A DNA stretch of 18,614 bases, from positions 1 to 18,614 of the forward strand of contig JAGVWH010000009.1 in assembly GCA_018304365.1 (NCBI GenBank), read 5' to 3'. This stretch comes from Nanobdellati archaeon (GTDB lineage Archaea; Nanobdellota; Nanobdellia; UBA10117). Of the stretch, positions 1 through 5,903 are shown piece after piece. The notes beneath the pieces were generated by a model, which saw only the letters and a list, made by a program, of their open reading frames with translations, ran no database searches and was not told the DNA's origin. Numbering within the stretch: position 1 is the first letter of the stretch; every line of letters starts with the position of its first letter. A program made the translations under genes and the position numbers.

Positions 1-129
1 GATGTTGATTATTTGTTAAAGACATTACCGCCAATAATTACTTGGTTAAGAACATTATCTCCTATAAAAGTAAAAATGAGTGAAATTATGAAACGTAAAC
101 CAGTTTCATATAGGGAGAGGTTTGCATAA
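1..129 (+). CDS. iscS: Cysteine desulfurase (IscS/NifS-like), C-terminal end only
   Basis: Frame 1 is open from the first base to a TAA at 127-129 and encodes 42 residues beginning DVDYLLKTLPPIITWLRTLS. This D-[VI]-DY-[LV]-L--LP----LR--SP pattern is the usual tail of archaeal and bacterial IscS/NifS cysteine desulfurases. Those enzymes use PLP to strip sulfur from cysteine and pass a persulfide to IscU. The PLP lysine and active-site cysteine lie outside the window, so identity rests on the tail and on the neighbour: the next gene is an IscU scaffold whose ATG at 131 is one base after this stop. A Shine-Dalgarno-like GGGAGAGG at 113-120, inside this gene, serves that ATG. The two are clearly one operon. 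The far C-terminal tail that docks IscU in other IscS proteins is not obviously conserved here. Confidence 0.75.
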   Translation, partial: DVDYLLKTLPPIITWLRTLSPIKVKMSEIMKRKPVSYRERFA

Positions 130-130
130 A

Positions 131-1873
131 ATGGCAGCGCTTAAATCCGCGGATTTAGCTGGTCATTTTACTCACAAGGTTCGTAAAATGGAATCTATTA
201 ATCCAGCACCGGTACCTGTATCGCATCAGGATGTACAAGCCAAAGTAGAGGCACGCAAATGGTTCTATACTGATGTAGTAAAAGAACACTTCTTTAATCC
301 AAAGAATATTTTCAAGACAGATGAAGAAGCAATAGCATACGAAAAAGAAGCAAATGGTGTCGGACAAGTTGGCTCCCCTGCGTGCGGAGACGCAATGAAA
401 ATCTGGCTCAAAATCGATGAGAAAAGCGATACTGTAAAAGAATTGAAATGGCAGACATTCGGCTCATTATTGCCAGGTGCAAGTATAATGATGAAAGATT
501 TTTCGACAAAACCAGTTGAAAAAATAAATATTGGCGATGAGTTGATGGGTGGCGACGGAAATATAAATTATGCCGAAGAAGTATTAGTACGCGATTACTC
601 TGGAAAAATAATTAATTTGAAGTTATCTACATCTAGCTTTTATAATATAGCTGTAACTCCGAATCACCCAATTCCAGCTATAAAAAGAAAAGAGGTAGCT
701 TTGATACATAGAACTTCTGGAGGTCGCTGGTCGGAAGTGTCAAGCGAATTGGCAAAGCAGACAGAGAGTTATGTAGTTTCAGCTATGGACTTAGAAGCTG
801 GAGATTTTCTGCTGTTTAATATACCATTGCAGACGGAAGATAAGACTGAACTTAGCGAAGACATATGCACGTTGCTCGGTTATTATGTTTCTGATGGAAG
901 TTTGCCTTCAAAAAATAGGGTTATTTTTTATTTTGGATTAGGAGAAAGAGATTACGTAAAAGAGATAGAAGCTATTGCAAAACGTAATAACTGGAAATAT
1001 GTTAGTTATAAGAGAAATACAGAAAATGTTTATTGCGTTCAGATAAACGAACCAGAAGTAGTACGTATTATGAGAGTTCATGGTGGAATGCCCAGCCAAA
1101 AGAATTTCTCAACAACAATTATGAAATTATCACCTCACAAGCAAATGAAAATAATTGATGCCTATGTAAATGGAGACGGCTGGATTACTAAACAAAAAGA
1201 TAACTGGAATGAACAATATTTCATTTCAACATCAAAAGAACATTTGGCGAACCAGCTTCAAATAATGCTGTCCAGAAATGGCATTTTTGCTCCGCTGCAT
1301 AAGAGACCAGCCAGAGAATTTATCATACGCGGTAAATCATATAAAAATTCTGGAGAAATTAATTTAATTTTCAAGAAAAATCAAAGGCAGTCTCGTATAA
1401 AATTTAGTGAAAAAGAAGCTAGTTTCTTAATACCACTATCTAAAGTAGATATAATAAATTACAGCGGTAAGATTTATGATATTGGTTTGGTATACGCACC
1501 TAATACATATAGAGTTAATGGAATTACGTTACATAATTGTGCGTCCGCAATAGCAAGCACCTCTATGCTTTCTGTAATGGTTACAGAAAACGGCGGTCTT
1601 AAAGTTGACCAGGCATTAGAATTGAAGCCAAAAGATATTGTAAATAGACTAGTAGATTTACCATCAAGAAAATTCCATTGTTCTGTTTTGGGAGATAAAG
1701 CACTAAGAGCTGCAGTAAATGATTATTTTAAACGCACAGGACAAACTGATAGAATAAAAATTGAAGGCGCAAGAATAATTGATGCAGATACTAAGACGAC
1801 AGATAAAGATATAGAAGAAGCAGTCTTGGAAGGAGCGCACGACTTTAAAGGAGAGAATCAGAAACAATTGTAG
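131..1873 (+). CDS. iscU: IscU-type Fe-S cluster scaffold, precursor containing an intein
   Basis: The precursor is 580 residues and includes a 358-residue intein. Removing it leaves a 222-residue scaffold. The N-extein holds the first cluster-ligand motif SPACGD (C85, D87 of the mature protein) and ends WQTFG. The C-extein begins CASAIASTS, so the spliced product recreates the IscU hallmark TFGC-SAIASxS with C112. The third ligand is in KFHCSVL (C159). Known role: IscU receives sulfur from IscS and assembles [2Fe-2S] clusters for transfer to apoproteins. The spliced protein is longer than the usual 120-150 residues: about 43 extra residues at the N-terminus and a C-terminal tail resembling a Bfd-like NifU segment without cysteines. 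I chose ATG 131 over the in-frame TTG at 122 because GGGAGAGG at 113-120 is correctly spaced only for 131. The gene directly follows iscS and precedes a DUF1858 gene. Confidence 0.9.
   Translation: MAALKSADLAGHFTHKVRKMESINPAPVPVSHQDVQAKVEARKWFYTDVVKEHFFNPKNIFKTDEEAIAYEKEANGVGQVGSPACGDAMKIWLKIDEKSDTVKELKWQTFGSLLPGASIMMKDFSTKPVEKINIGDELMGGDGNINYAEEVLVRDYSGKIINLKLSTSSFYNIAVTPNHPIPAIKRKEVALIHRTSGGRWSEVSSELAKQTESYVVSAMDLEAGDFLLFNIPLQTEDKTELSEDICTLLGYYVSDGSLPSKNRVIFYFGLGERDYVKEIEAIAKRNNWKYVSYKRNTENVYCVQINEPEVVRIMRVHGGMPSQKNFSTTIMKLSPHKQMKIIDAYVNGDGWITKQKDNWNEQYFISTSKEHLANQLQIMLSRNGIFAPLHKRPAREFIIRGKSYKNSGEINLIFKKNQRQSRIKFSEKEASFLIPLSKVDIINYSGKIYDIGLVYAPNTYRVNGITLHNCASAIASTSMLSVMVTENGGLKVDQALELKPKDIVNRLVDLPSRKFHCSVLGDKALRAAVNDYFKRTGQTDRIKIEGARIIDADTKTTDKDIEEAVLEGAHDFKGENQKQL
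464..1537 (+). mobile_element. Intein with LAGLIDADG homing endonuclease inside iscU
   Basis: In-frame 358-residue insertion. The splicing blocks are visible in order. Block A starts with Ser1 (SLLPGASI, then KPVEKINIGDELMGGDG). Block B is VTPNHPI. Blocks F/G are IYDIGL then YRVNGITLHN, followed by Cys+1. Between B and F are two LAGLIDADG-like helices, LLGYYVSDGS near 870-898 and IIDAYVNGDGW near 1150-1185, each with the acidic residue expected of a nuclease. All splicing residues needed for a class 1 intein are present: Ser1, block-B Thr and His, His-Asn at the end, and Cys+1. It should therefore splice and may still home. Boundaries follow from these motifs and from the fit of the exteins to IscU. 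Ser at position 1 combined with Cys at +1 is less common than Cys1. Confidence 0.93.
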
Positions 1874-1890
1874 AAGCACCAAAGAAAGAT

Positions 1891-2196
1891 TTGACGCAAG
1901 AGCAAGTGCAGGAAAAAATCAAAGGCACCTTAGCCGCAACAAAACCCAAGAAGGTAAAGTATGTTACAAAAAGTATTGTTATCAGCGAGATGATGAATGA
2001 AAATCCAGATTTGTATCACGCGCTTGCTGGAGTAATGATGAGTTACGGCTTACATTGCGTCGGCTGTTCAGCCAGCACAACAGATACAATTGAAGCCGGA
2101 GCCAAAGGCCACGGTATGTCGGATGCAGAAATAGATGAGCTAGTTAAAGAAGTTAATCAAGTTTTAGATGGCAGCCATCCAGTTATGCAACGCTGA
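1891..2196 (+). CDS. DUF1858 redox-disulfide domain protein
   Basis: 101 residues from TTG 1891. The core VTKSIVISEMMNENPDLYHA followed by YGLHCVGCSAS (C56, C59) and a C-terminal MSDAEIDELVKEVNQVL helix matches the DUF1858 family. That family is also called the hybrid-cluster-protein-associated redox disulfide domain, and related domains occur in ScdA/RIC di-iron repair proteins. The CVGC pair is the likely redox or metal site. Position in the iscS-iscU operon supports a role in Fe-S assembly or repair; this is inference. The start is uncertain. AAAGGAGA at 1847-1854 is 36 nt before TTG 1891 but well placed for an in-frame ATT at 1867, which would overlap the iscU stop (1871-1873) and add eight residues. 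A hairpin overlapping the stop codon may end the transcript. Confidence 0.85.
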   Translation: MTQEQVQEKIKGTLAATKPKKVKYVTKSIVISEMMNENPDLYHALAGVMMSYGLHCVGCSASTTDTIEAGAKGHGMSDAEIDELVKEVNQVLDGSHPVMQR

Positions 2197-2210
2197 AGTG
2201 TGTTTCAGCG
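2191..2210 (+). terminator. Hairpin at the end of the isc operon
   Basis: A perfect 7-bp inverted repeat, CGCTGAA / TTCAGCG, with a 6-nt loop overlaps the TGA stop of the DUF1858 gene (2194-2196). It lies where two convergent genes meet. No strong T-tract follows, so terminator function is a guess; it could instead protect the mRNA end. Confidence 0.35.
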
Positions 2211-2256
2211 CACCCAGCAAAAGCGATTAGTATAATTTTCTATGCAGAAACATTAG

Positions 2257-2424
2257 TTAACTTTCAATAATTTCTTCAATTTTTTTTTTTACCATATCTT
2301 GCGCAGCTTTGTCATCTTTTGTAACGTCTATCTCTTTGAATTTGATTTTATTATCTTTAAAGAATTCTTTAACCATACCACAATATACGCACGTAGGTGT
2401 TGTATAAAGTATAATTGTACTCAT
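2257..2424 (-). CDS. Truncated glutaredoxin-like protein (55 aa)
   Basis: The minus-strand ATG at 2424-2422 opens a 55-residue frame. It starts MSTIILYTTPTCVYCGMVKE and continues with an FFKDNKIKFKEIDVTKDDKA-like stretch, which is the beta-alpha-beta start of a glutaredoxin/NrdH with active site CVYC. Family members run 75-85 residues and then carry a cis-proline (VPV) and a GG motif. Here the frame changes to KKKIEEIIES and stops just after an A-run of 11 (plus-strand T-run 2280-2290). The other two frames past the run do not restore the missing half. It therefore looks like a decayed gene or a minimal half-domain, not a simple frameshift. A TATA-like box on the same strand (plus coordinates 2445-2454) is 26 nt before the ATG, implying a leaderless transcript. 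The gene is convergent with the isc operon. Confidence 0.6.
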   Translation of the reverse strand: MSTIILYTTPTCVYCGMVKEFFKDNKIKFKEIDVTKDDKAAQDMVKKKIEEIIES

Positions 2425-2444
2425 TTTACCATGTAAGCCTATAA

Positions 2445-2454
2445 GTTATAAAAG
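2445..2454 (-). promoter_or_regulatory. TATA-like box for the glutaredoxin fragment
   Basis: Minus-strand CTTTTATAAC is centred about 26 nt before the ATG at 2424, the spacing expected for an archaeal leaderless transcript. Its presence argues that the truncated gene may still be transcribed. Confidence 0.45.
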
Positions 2455-2480
2455 ACTTGCTAAGGAAAGTTTAAAACGAA

Positions 2481-2494
2481 TATAAATTATATAC
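2481..2494 (+). promoter_or_regulatory. TATA box for the tRNA-Cys / cysS transcript
   Basis: TATAAATTATATAC is centred about 26 nt before the first base of tRNA-Cys (2514). This is the standard archaeal TATA-to-start distance. No other promoter can fit in the 9 nt between the tRNA and cysS, so this one probably serves the whole downstream operon. Confidence 0.6.
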
Positions 2495-2513
2495 TTACGT
2501 TCGCTATGCTCAT

Positions 2514-2584
2514 GCGGGGCTAACAAATTGGCTATGTGCTCGATTGCAGATCGAGATAAGGGTGTTCGATTCACTCGCCCCGCT
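2514..2584 (+). tRNA. tRNA-Cys (anticodon GCA)
   Basis: A 71-nt cloverleaf. The 7-bp acceptor stem GCGGGGC / GCCCCGC is perfect. The anticodon stem CTCGA / TCGAG (2539-2543, 2551-2555) holds loop TTGCAGA with anticodon GCA at 2546-2548. The T arm is GGGTG-TTCGATT-CACTC. The D loop contains GG and the D stem is a short ACA/TGT. The discriminator base is U (2584), an identity element of tRNA-Cys. No intron is seen and CCA is not encoded. Only 9 nt separate it from the cysS start codon, so the tRNA and its own synthetase share a transcript. Confidence 0.95.
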
Positions 2585-2593
2585 TTAAGTAAG

Positions 2594-3958
2594 ATGGCAT
2601 TGAGAATAGTAAATACACTGACGAGAAAAAAAGAAGTATTCAAATCTAAAGGTAAAACTATCGAAATGTATGTCTGCGGTCCTACTGTTTATGGGCCAGG
2701 TCATTTGGGACACGCAAGAACGTATAGTTCTTATGATGTAATAAAACGCTATTTGGAATTTTCAGGCTATAAAGTTAAACTAATTATGAATATTACAGAT
2801 GTACACGATGATATGATTTCGCAGGCCAAGAAAGAAGGTGTATCGATGAAAAAACTTGGTGAGAAATATACAAAAGAATTTTTCAATGAATTAAAAGAAC
2901 TCAATATAGAAAAAGCAAGCAGTTATCCGAAAGTTTCAGAACACATAAAAGAAATAATAGAATTGATAAAAAAACTTGAAAAGAATGGTCTTGCTTACGC
3001 AACTGACGATGGCGTTTATTTCAGAGTTTCAAAATTCAAAGCTTATGGAAAGCTGTCTAACATAAAAATTGACAAAGAGAAAACTGGAACAAGAATAAAA
3101 ACCGATAAATATGAAAAAGAAAAAGCGCAGGATTTCGCACTTTGGAAATTGGATAATGGAGATGAATTTTGGAATAGTCCTTGGGGAAGAGGCAGACCTG
3201 GCTGGCACATAGAATGCTCAGCGATGTCAATGAAACAATTAGGAGAAAATTTTGATATTCACGGTGGAGCAAAAGATTTGATTTTCCCGCACCACGAAAA
3301 TGAAATTGCACAGTCCGAAGGTGCAACGAAAAAGAAATTCGTTAATTATTGGCTTCACGCAGGATTGATAACTGTTGACGGACAAAAAATGTCAAAATCC
3401 TTAGGAAATTTTACAATAATTCCAGAAATATTAAGCAAATATGATTTGAATGCGGTGCGAGCCTTTTTTTCGCAAGCCCACTATCAAAGCCCTCTCGATT
3501 ATAATGATAAAGCATTGCAAGAATCTAAAATGGTTGCTGACAGACTGCAAGATTTCGTACTAAGAGCAAAAGAATCTAAAGGAAAAAAGAATGCTAAATT
3601 TGAGTCCGAAGTCAGGAAAATCAAACAGAATTTCATAAATGCTATGGATGATAATTTCAATACGCCTATTGCGTGGGCCGAACTTCATAAATTAGTATCA
3701 TTAATGAATAAAAATCTGAATAAAATAAATGTAAATTCCGGACTTAAGGTTTTCCTGGAACTTGCACATATTTTTGGATTAAAATTTAATCTCAAGGTAA
3801 TTAATTTAGATTCCGAAATAAGGAAATTAATTGCAGAAAGAGAAAAAGCCAGAAGTGTTAAGGATTTCAAATCAGCAGATAACATAAGAGATGAATTAAA
3901 GAAGAAAGGAATTGTATTGGAGGATACACCATCTGGCGTAAGGTGGAAAAAGCAATGA
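2594..3958 (+). CDS. cysS: Cysteinyl-tRNA synthetase
   Basis: 454 residues, a normal length for CysRS. It charges tRNA-Cys with cysteine using ATP. Class I signatures are clear: zinc cysteine in MYVCGPTVYG (C28), HIGH motif as HLGHA (residues 37-41), the second zinc region GWHIECSAMS, the HHENEIAQSEG segment with the remaining zinc ligands, and GQKMSKSLGNF as the KMSKS loop. The C-terminal helical tRNA-binding domain ends GVRWKKQ. The start is ATG 2594 (MALRIVNTLT), matching the family's N-terminus. A longer frame from TTG 2528 lies inside the tRNA gene and is not credible. The mature tRNA-Cys ends at 2584, so 3' processing of the tRNA would leave cysS mRNA a leader of about 9 nt. The stop TGA overlaps the ATG of the next gene. 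Confidence 0.97.
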   Translation: MALRIVNTLTRKKEVFKSKGKTIEMYVCGPTVYGPGHLGHARTYSSYDVIKRYLEFSGYKVKLIMNITDVHDDMISQAKKEGVSMKKLGEKYTKEFFNELKELNIEKASSYPKVSEHIKEIIELIKKLEKNGLAYATDDGVYFRVSKFKAYGKLSNIKIDKEKTGTRIKTDKYEKEKAQDFALWKLDNGDEFWNSPWGRGRPGWHIECSAMSMKQLGENFDIHGGAKDLIFPHHENEIAQSEGATKKKFVNYWLHAGLITVDGQKMSKSLGNFTIIPEILSKYDLNAVRAFFSQAHYQSPLDYNDKALQESKMVADRLQDFVLRAKESKGKKNAKFESEVRKIKQNFINAMDDNFNTPIAWAELHKLVSLMNKNLNKINVNSGLKVFLELAHIFGLKFNLKVINLDSEIRKLIAEREKARSVKDFKSADNIRDELKKKGIVLEDTPSGVRWKKQ

Positions 3959-4092
3959 AATTAAAAGGTCTTTGCACGTATTGCGGAATGGAAAGCATAT
4001 CAACTTGTTCGAGTTGCGGCGCACAAGTATGTTCTAAACACCTAATAAAATATAAAGACATATGTTCTAAATGTGTAAGAGGCAAGGTATGA
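3955..4092 (+). CDS. Small zinc-finger protein (45 aa)
   Basis: The ATG at 3955 overlaps the cysS stop (ATGA). The 45-residue product is almost entirely one zinc-binding module: C7-x2-C10, C18-x2-C21, C26-x2-H29 and C37-x2-C40, with the core CSSCGAQVCSKH. This is enough for two zinc ions in a cross-brace layout like HIT-type or B-box-like fingers, but I cannot name the family. Its own stop overlaps the next gene's ATG by the same ATGA arrangement, so it is translationally coupled on both sides. Seven of 45 residues are cysteine, so its synthesis depends directly on charged tRNA-Cys. No function is known; RNA or protein binding is a guess. Its regular spacing and operon position make it a real gene despite its size. 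Confidence 0.8.
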   Translation: MKLKGLCTYCGMESISTCSSCGAQVCSKHLIKYKDICSKCVRGKV

Positions 4093-4514
4093 GCAGAAAA
4101 GTAATTTTTGGAATTATAGCTACGGTTATAGTTGTAGCAATTTTAATTATAATATCGCAGCTACCCGAAAAAGAACTTTTGGAGTGCAAAGATGATGACG
4201 GTACTTGTCCAGCCAATTGTAAATTCGATTTAGATAATGACTGCATAGAAACTGGAACCATATCTCTTGGAGAAATAAAAAGCTGTCTTGCTGATACAGA
4301 CTGCGCTGTAGTAAAACCTATTTGCGGAAATTTGCAGTGTACATTTACTGAAAAACAATGCAAGACTGATAATTTCTGCGAGACCGCCATAAGTACAAAA
4401 TTTCTTAAAGTTTGGAATGAGGCAGAAATAGAATGTTCAGACGGAACTCCTATTTGCGGAGAACAAATTTTACAAACATCTTGTTATAGAGGCGAGTGTA
4501 GAGTAATTTACTAA
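4089..4514 (+). CDS. Membrane-anchored cysteine-rich extracytoplasmic protein
   Basis: 141 residues from ATG 4089. A short basic N-terminus (MSRK) is followed by one strongly hydrophobic segment at residues 5-23 (VIFGIIATVIVVAILIIIS). The remaining part, about 118 residues, would lie outside the cell. It contains 14 cysteines (residues 33, 40, 44, 52, 66, 72, 79, 84, 91, 97, 116, 123, 132, 137), including a DDDGTCPANC segment followed by DNDC. That resembles the calcium- or disulfide-stabilised repeats common in exported archaeal proteins. An even number of cysteines fits disulfide bonding; this is inference. I do not recognise the family. It is the last gene of the tRNA-Cys-cysS operon. Its stop (4512-4514) abuts the stop of the convergent tldE-like gene with no gap. 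Confidence 0.8.
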   Translation: MSRKVIFGIIATVIVVAILIIISQLPEKELLECKDDDGTCPANCKFDLDNDCIETGTISLGEIKSCLADTDCAVVKPICGNLQCTFTEKQCKTDNFCETAISTKFLKVWNEAEIECSDGTPICGEQILQTSCYRGECRVIY

Positions 4515-5903
4515 TTATTTTGTTGGCTTTGTTATTGTAACATCTTTTACTAATAGATGAGGTGTTATTACAGAGCCGTCAATTTCCCAGCCATACATTT
4601 GTCTGGAATCGTTGCCAAGGTCTTTTACGTTTTTTAGAAGATTGATCATATTTTCTTTTACTCTGATATTTTTAACAGGGTGCTTTATTTTTCCGTTTTT
4701 AATATAAAAAATTCCATCCCGCGGTATTACTGAAAAATCTCCAGTAACATAATTTTGAAATCTCATATACCATACATTTGTTATGTAAAGTCCATTTTGT
4801 ATTTGTTTTATCAATTGTTCTGGTGTTGATTTTCCACCTTCTAATATTGTATTCCATGCTGTAGGAGAAATAAGCCCAGCATTGCCAGTAGTTTTCGTTT
4901 TATACTTCGCTGCCATCGAAGTATTATACAAATAATTCTTGAAAATTCCGTTTTGTATTATCGGCGTTCTTTGTGTAGGGACGCCTTCAGCATCACATTC
5001 ACTAGAGGATAGACCTCCAGGTAAAGTTCCGTCATCATAAATAGTTATTTTTGGCGAAGCAACCTGTTTTCCTACCGAATCTCCGAAGAATGAGACCCCA
5101 GCTTCAACATCAAACATAGAAGCAGAACCTCCAATATTAGATAATAATACTCCAAATGCTAACGGCGCAAAAACAACATCATATTTTCCTGAATCACCTT
5201 TAACTGGATTCCTTGCCATCGCCGCAATTTTTCCAGAAAACTTTCCTGCATTTTCTACGTCTAATTTTCTTAATGTACATTCAGTACTAGTCATATGACC
5301 AGATGCCCCGGCATCTAGAAAAGATCTTATCGAAAAGTAAGCACTCGATTCGTTTGAAATATTTTCAACATTATTGGATGTTAATAATATATTTTTACTG
5401 CTGTTAGTTTCAAAAATACCAGAACATCTTTTAGCACCTTCTTTTTGCGCAGCGCTTATACCTTTCAAAACCAAATCAATTTTATTTTTGCCTGAGAGTT
5501 CCTCTATTTTTTTATCATAGGTATTTTCTATATTTTTATACTTAAATGGACCTTTTGCAAGTCCATAGTAATCTTTTTTCGGCTGTATTGTTTCTATAAA
5601 TTTCATTGTTTTATTTATAGAGTCGTCGATTTTCTTTTTACTTGTATTTATTTGCGAGTGTTCTATAACGTCGTCAACAGTTCCAGCTATTACATCTTTA
5701 ACAGAAGTAGAAAGTATTTTTTTATCTTTAACAACGAAAAAAGATATGCCAGATAAAGATTCAAGTTCTATTTTAGCTATTTTATTGTTTACAAATTTTA
5801 TCTGTGAACCGCTTGATATAGATGCATTAATTACAACATCATCTGCACCTCTTTTCTTGAATTCTTTTAGCGCGTATCTTGATAATTCTAAAATAGATTT
5901 CAT
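4515..5903 (-). CDS. pmbA: TldE/PmbA-like subunit of the TldD/E peptidase
   Basis: 462 residues, a normal length for PmbA/TldE. The protein is homologous to TldD but lacks the HExxxH zinc motif. In bacteria it forms a heterodimer with TldD that proteolytically degrades unfolded peptides and processes peptides such as microcin B17 and CcdA. Family features seen include the N-terminal GADDVVINASISSGSQIKF segment, the central ASGHMTSTECTLRK region, a TLPGGLSSSECDAEGVPTQR-like loop and the C-terminal GDFSVIPRDGIFYIKNGKI block. The block KIKHPVKN is shared with the TldD partner. Its ATG (5903-5901) overlaps the tldD stop by 4 nt (ATGA), so the pair is translationally coupled. Archaeal substrates are not known. 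Confidence 0.92.
   Translation of the reverse strand: MKSILELSRYALKEFKKRGADDVVINASISSGSQIKFVNNKIAKIELESLSGISFFVVKDKKILSTSVKDVIAGTVDDVIEHSQINTSKKKIDDSINKTMKFIETIQPKKDYYGLAKGPFKYKNIENTYDKKIEELSGKNKIDLVLKGISAAQKEGAKRCSGIFETNSSKNILLTSNNVENISNESSAYFSIRSFLDAGASGHMTSTECTLRKLDVENAGKFSGKIAAMARNPVKGDSGKYDVVFAPLAFGVLLSNIGGSASMFDVEAGVSFFGDSVGKQVASPKITIYDDGTLPGGLSSSECDAEGVPTQRTPIIQNGIFKNYLYNTSMAAKYKTKTTGNAGLISPTAWNTILEGGKSTPEQLIKQIQNGLYITNVWYMRFQNYVTGDFSVIPRDGIFYIKNGKIKHPVKNIRVKENMINLLKNVKDLGNDSRQMYGWEIDGSVITPHLLVKDVTITKPTK

Noticed and set aside
122..130. TTG 122 as iscU start
   Set aside because: It overlaps the ribosome site GGGAGAGG almost directly; ATG 131 is properly spaced and one base after the iscS stop.
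2528..2593. Longer cysS start at TTG 2528
   Set aside because: This segment is the tRNA-Cys gene; family alignment and the ATG at 2594 fix the real start.
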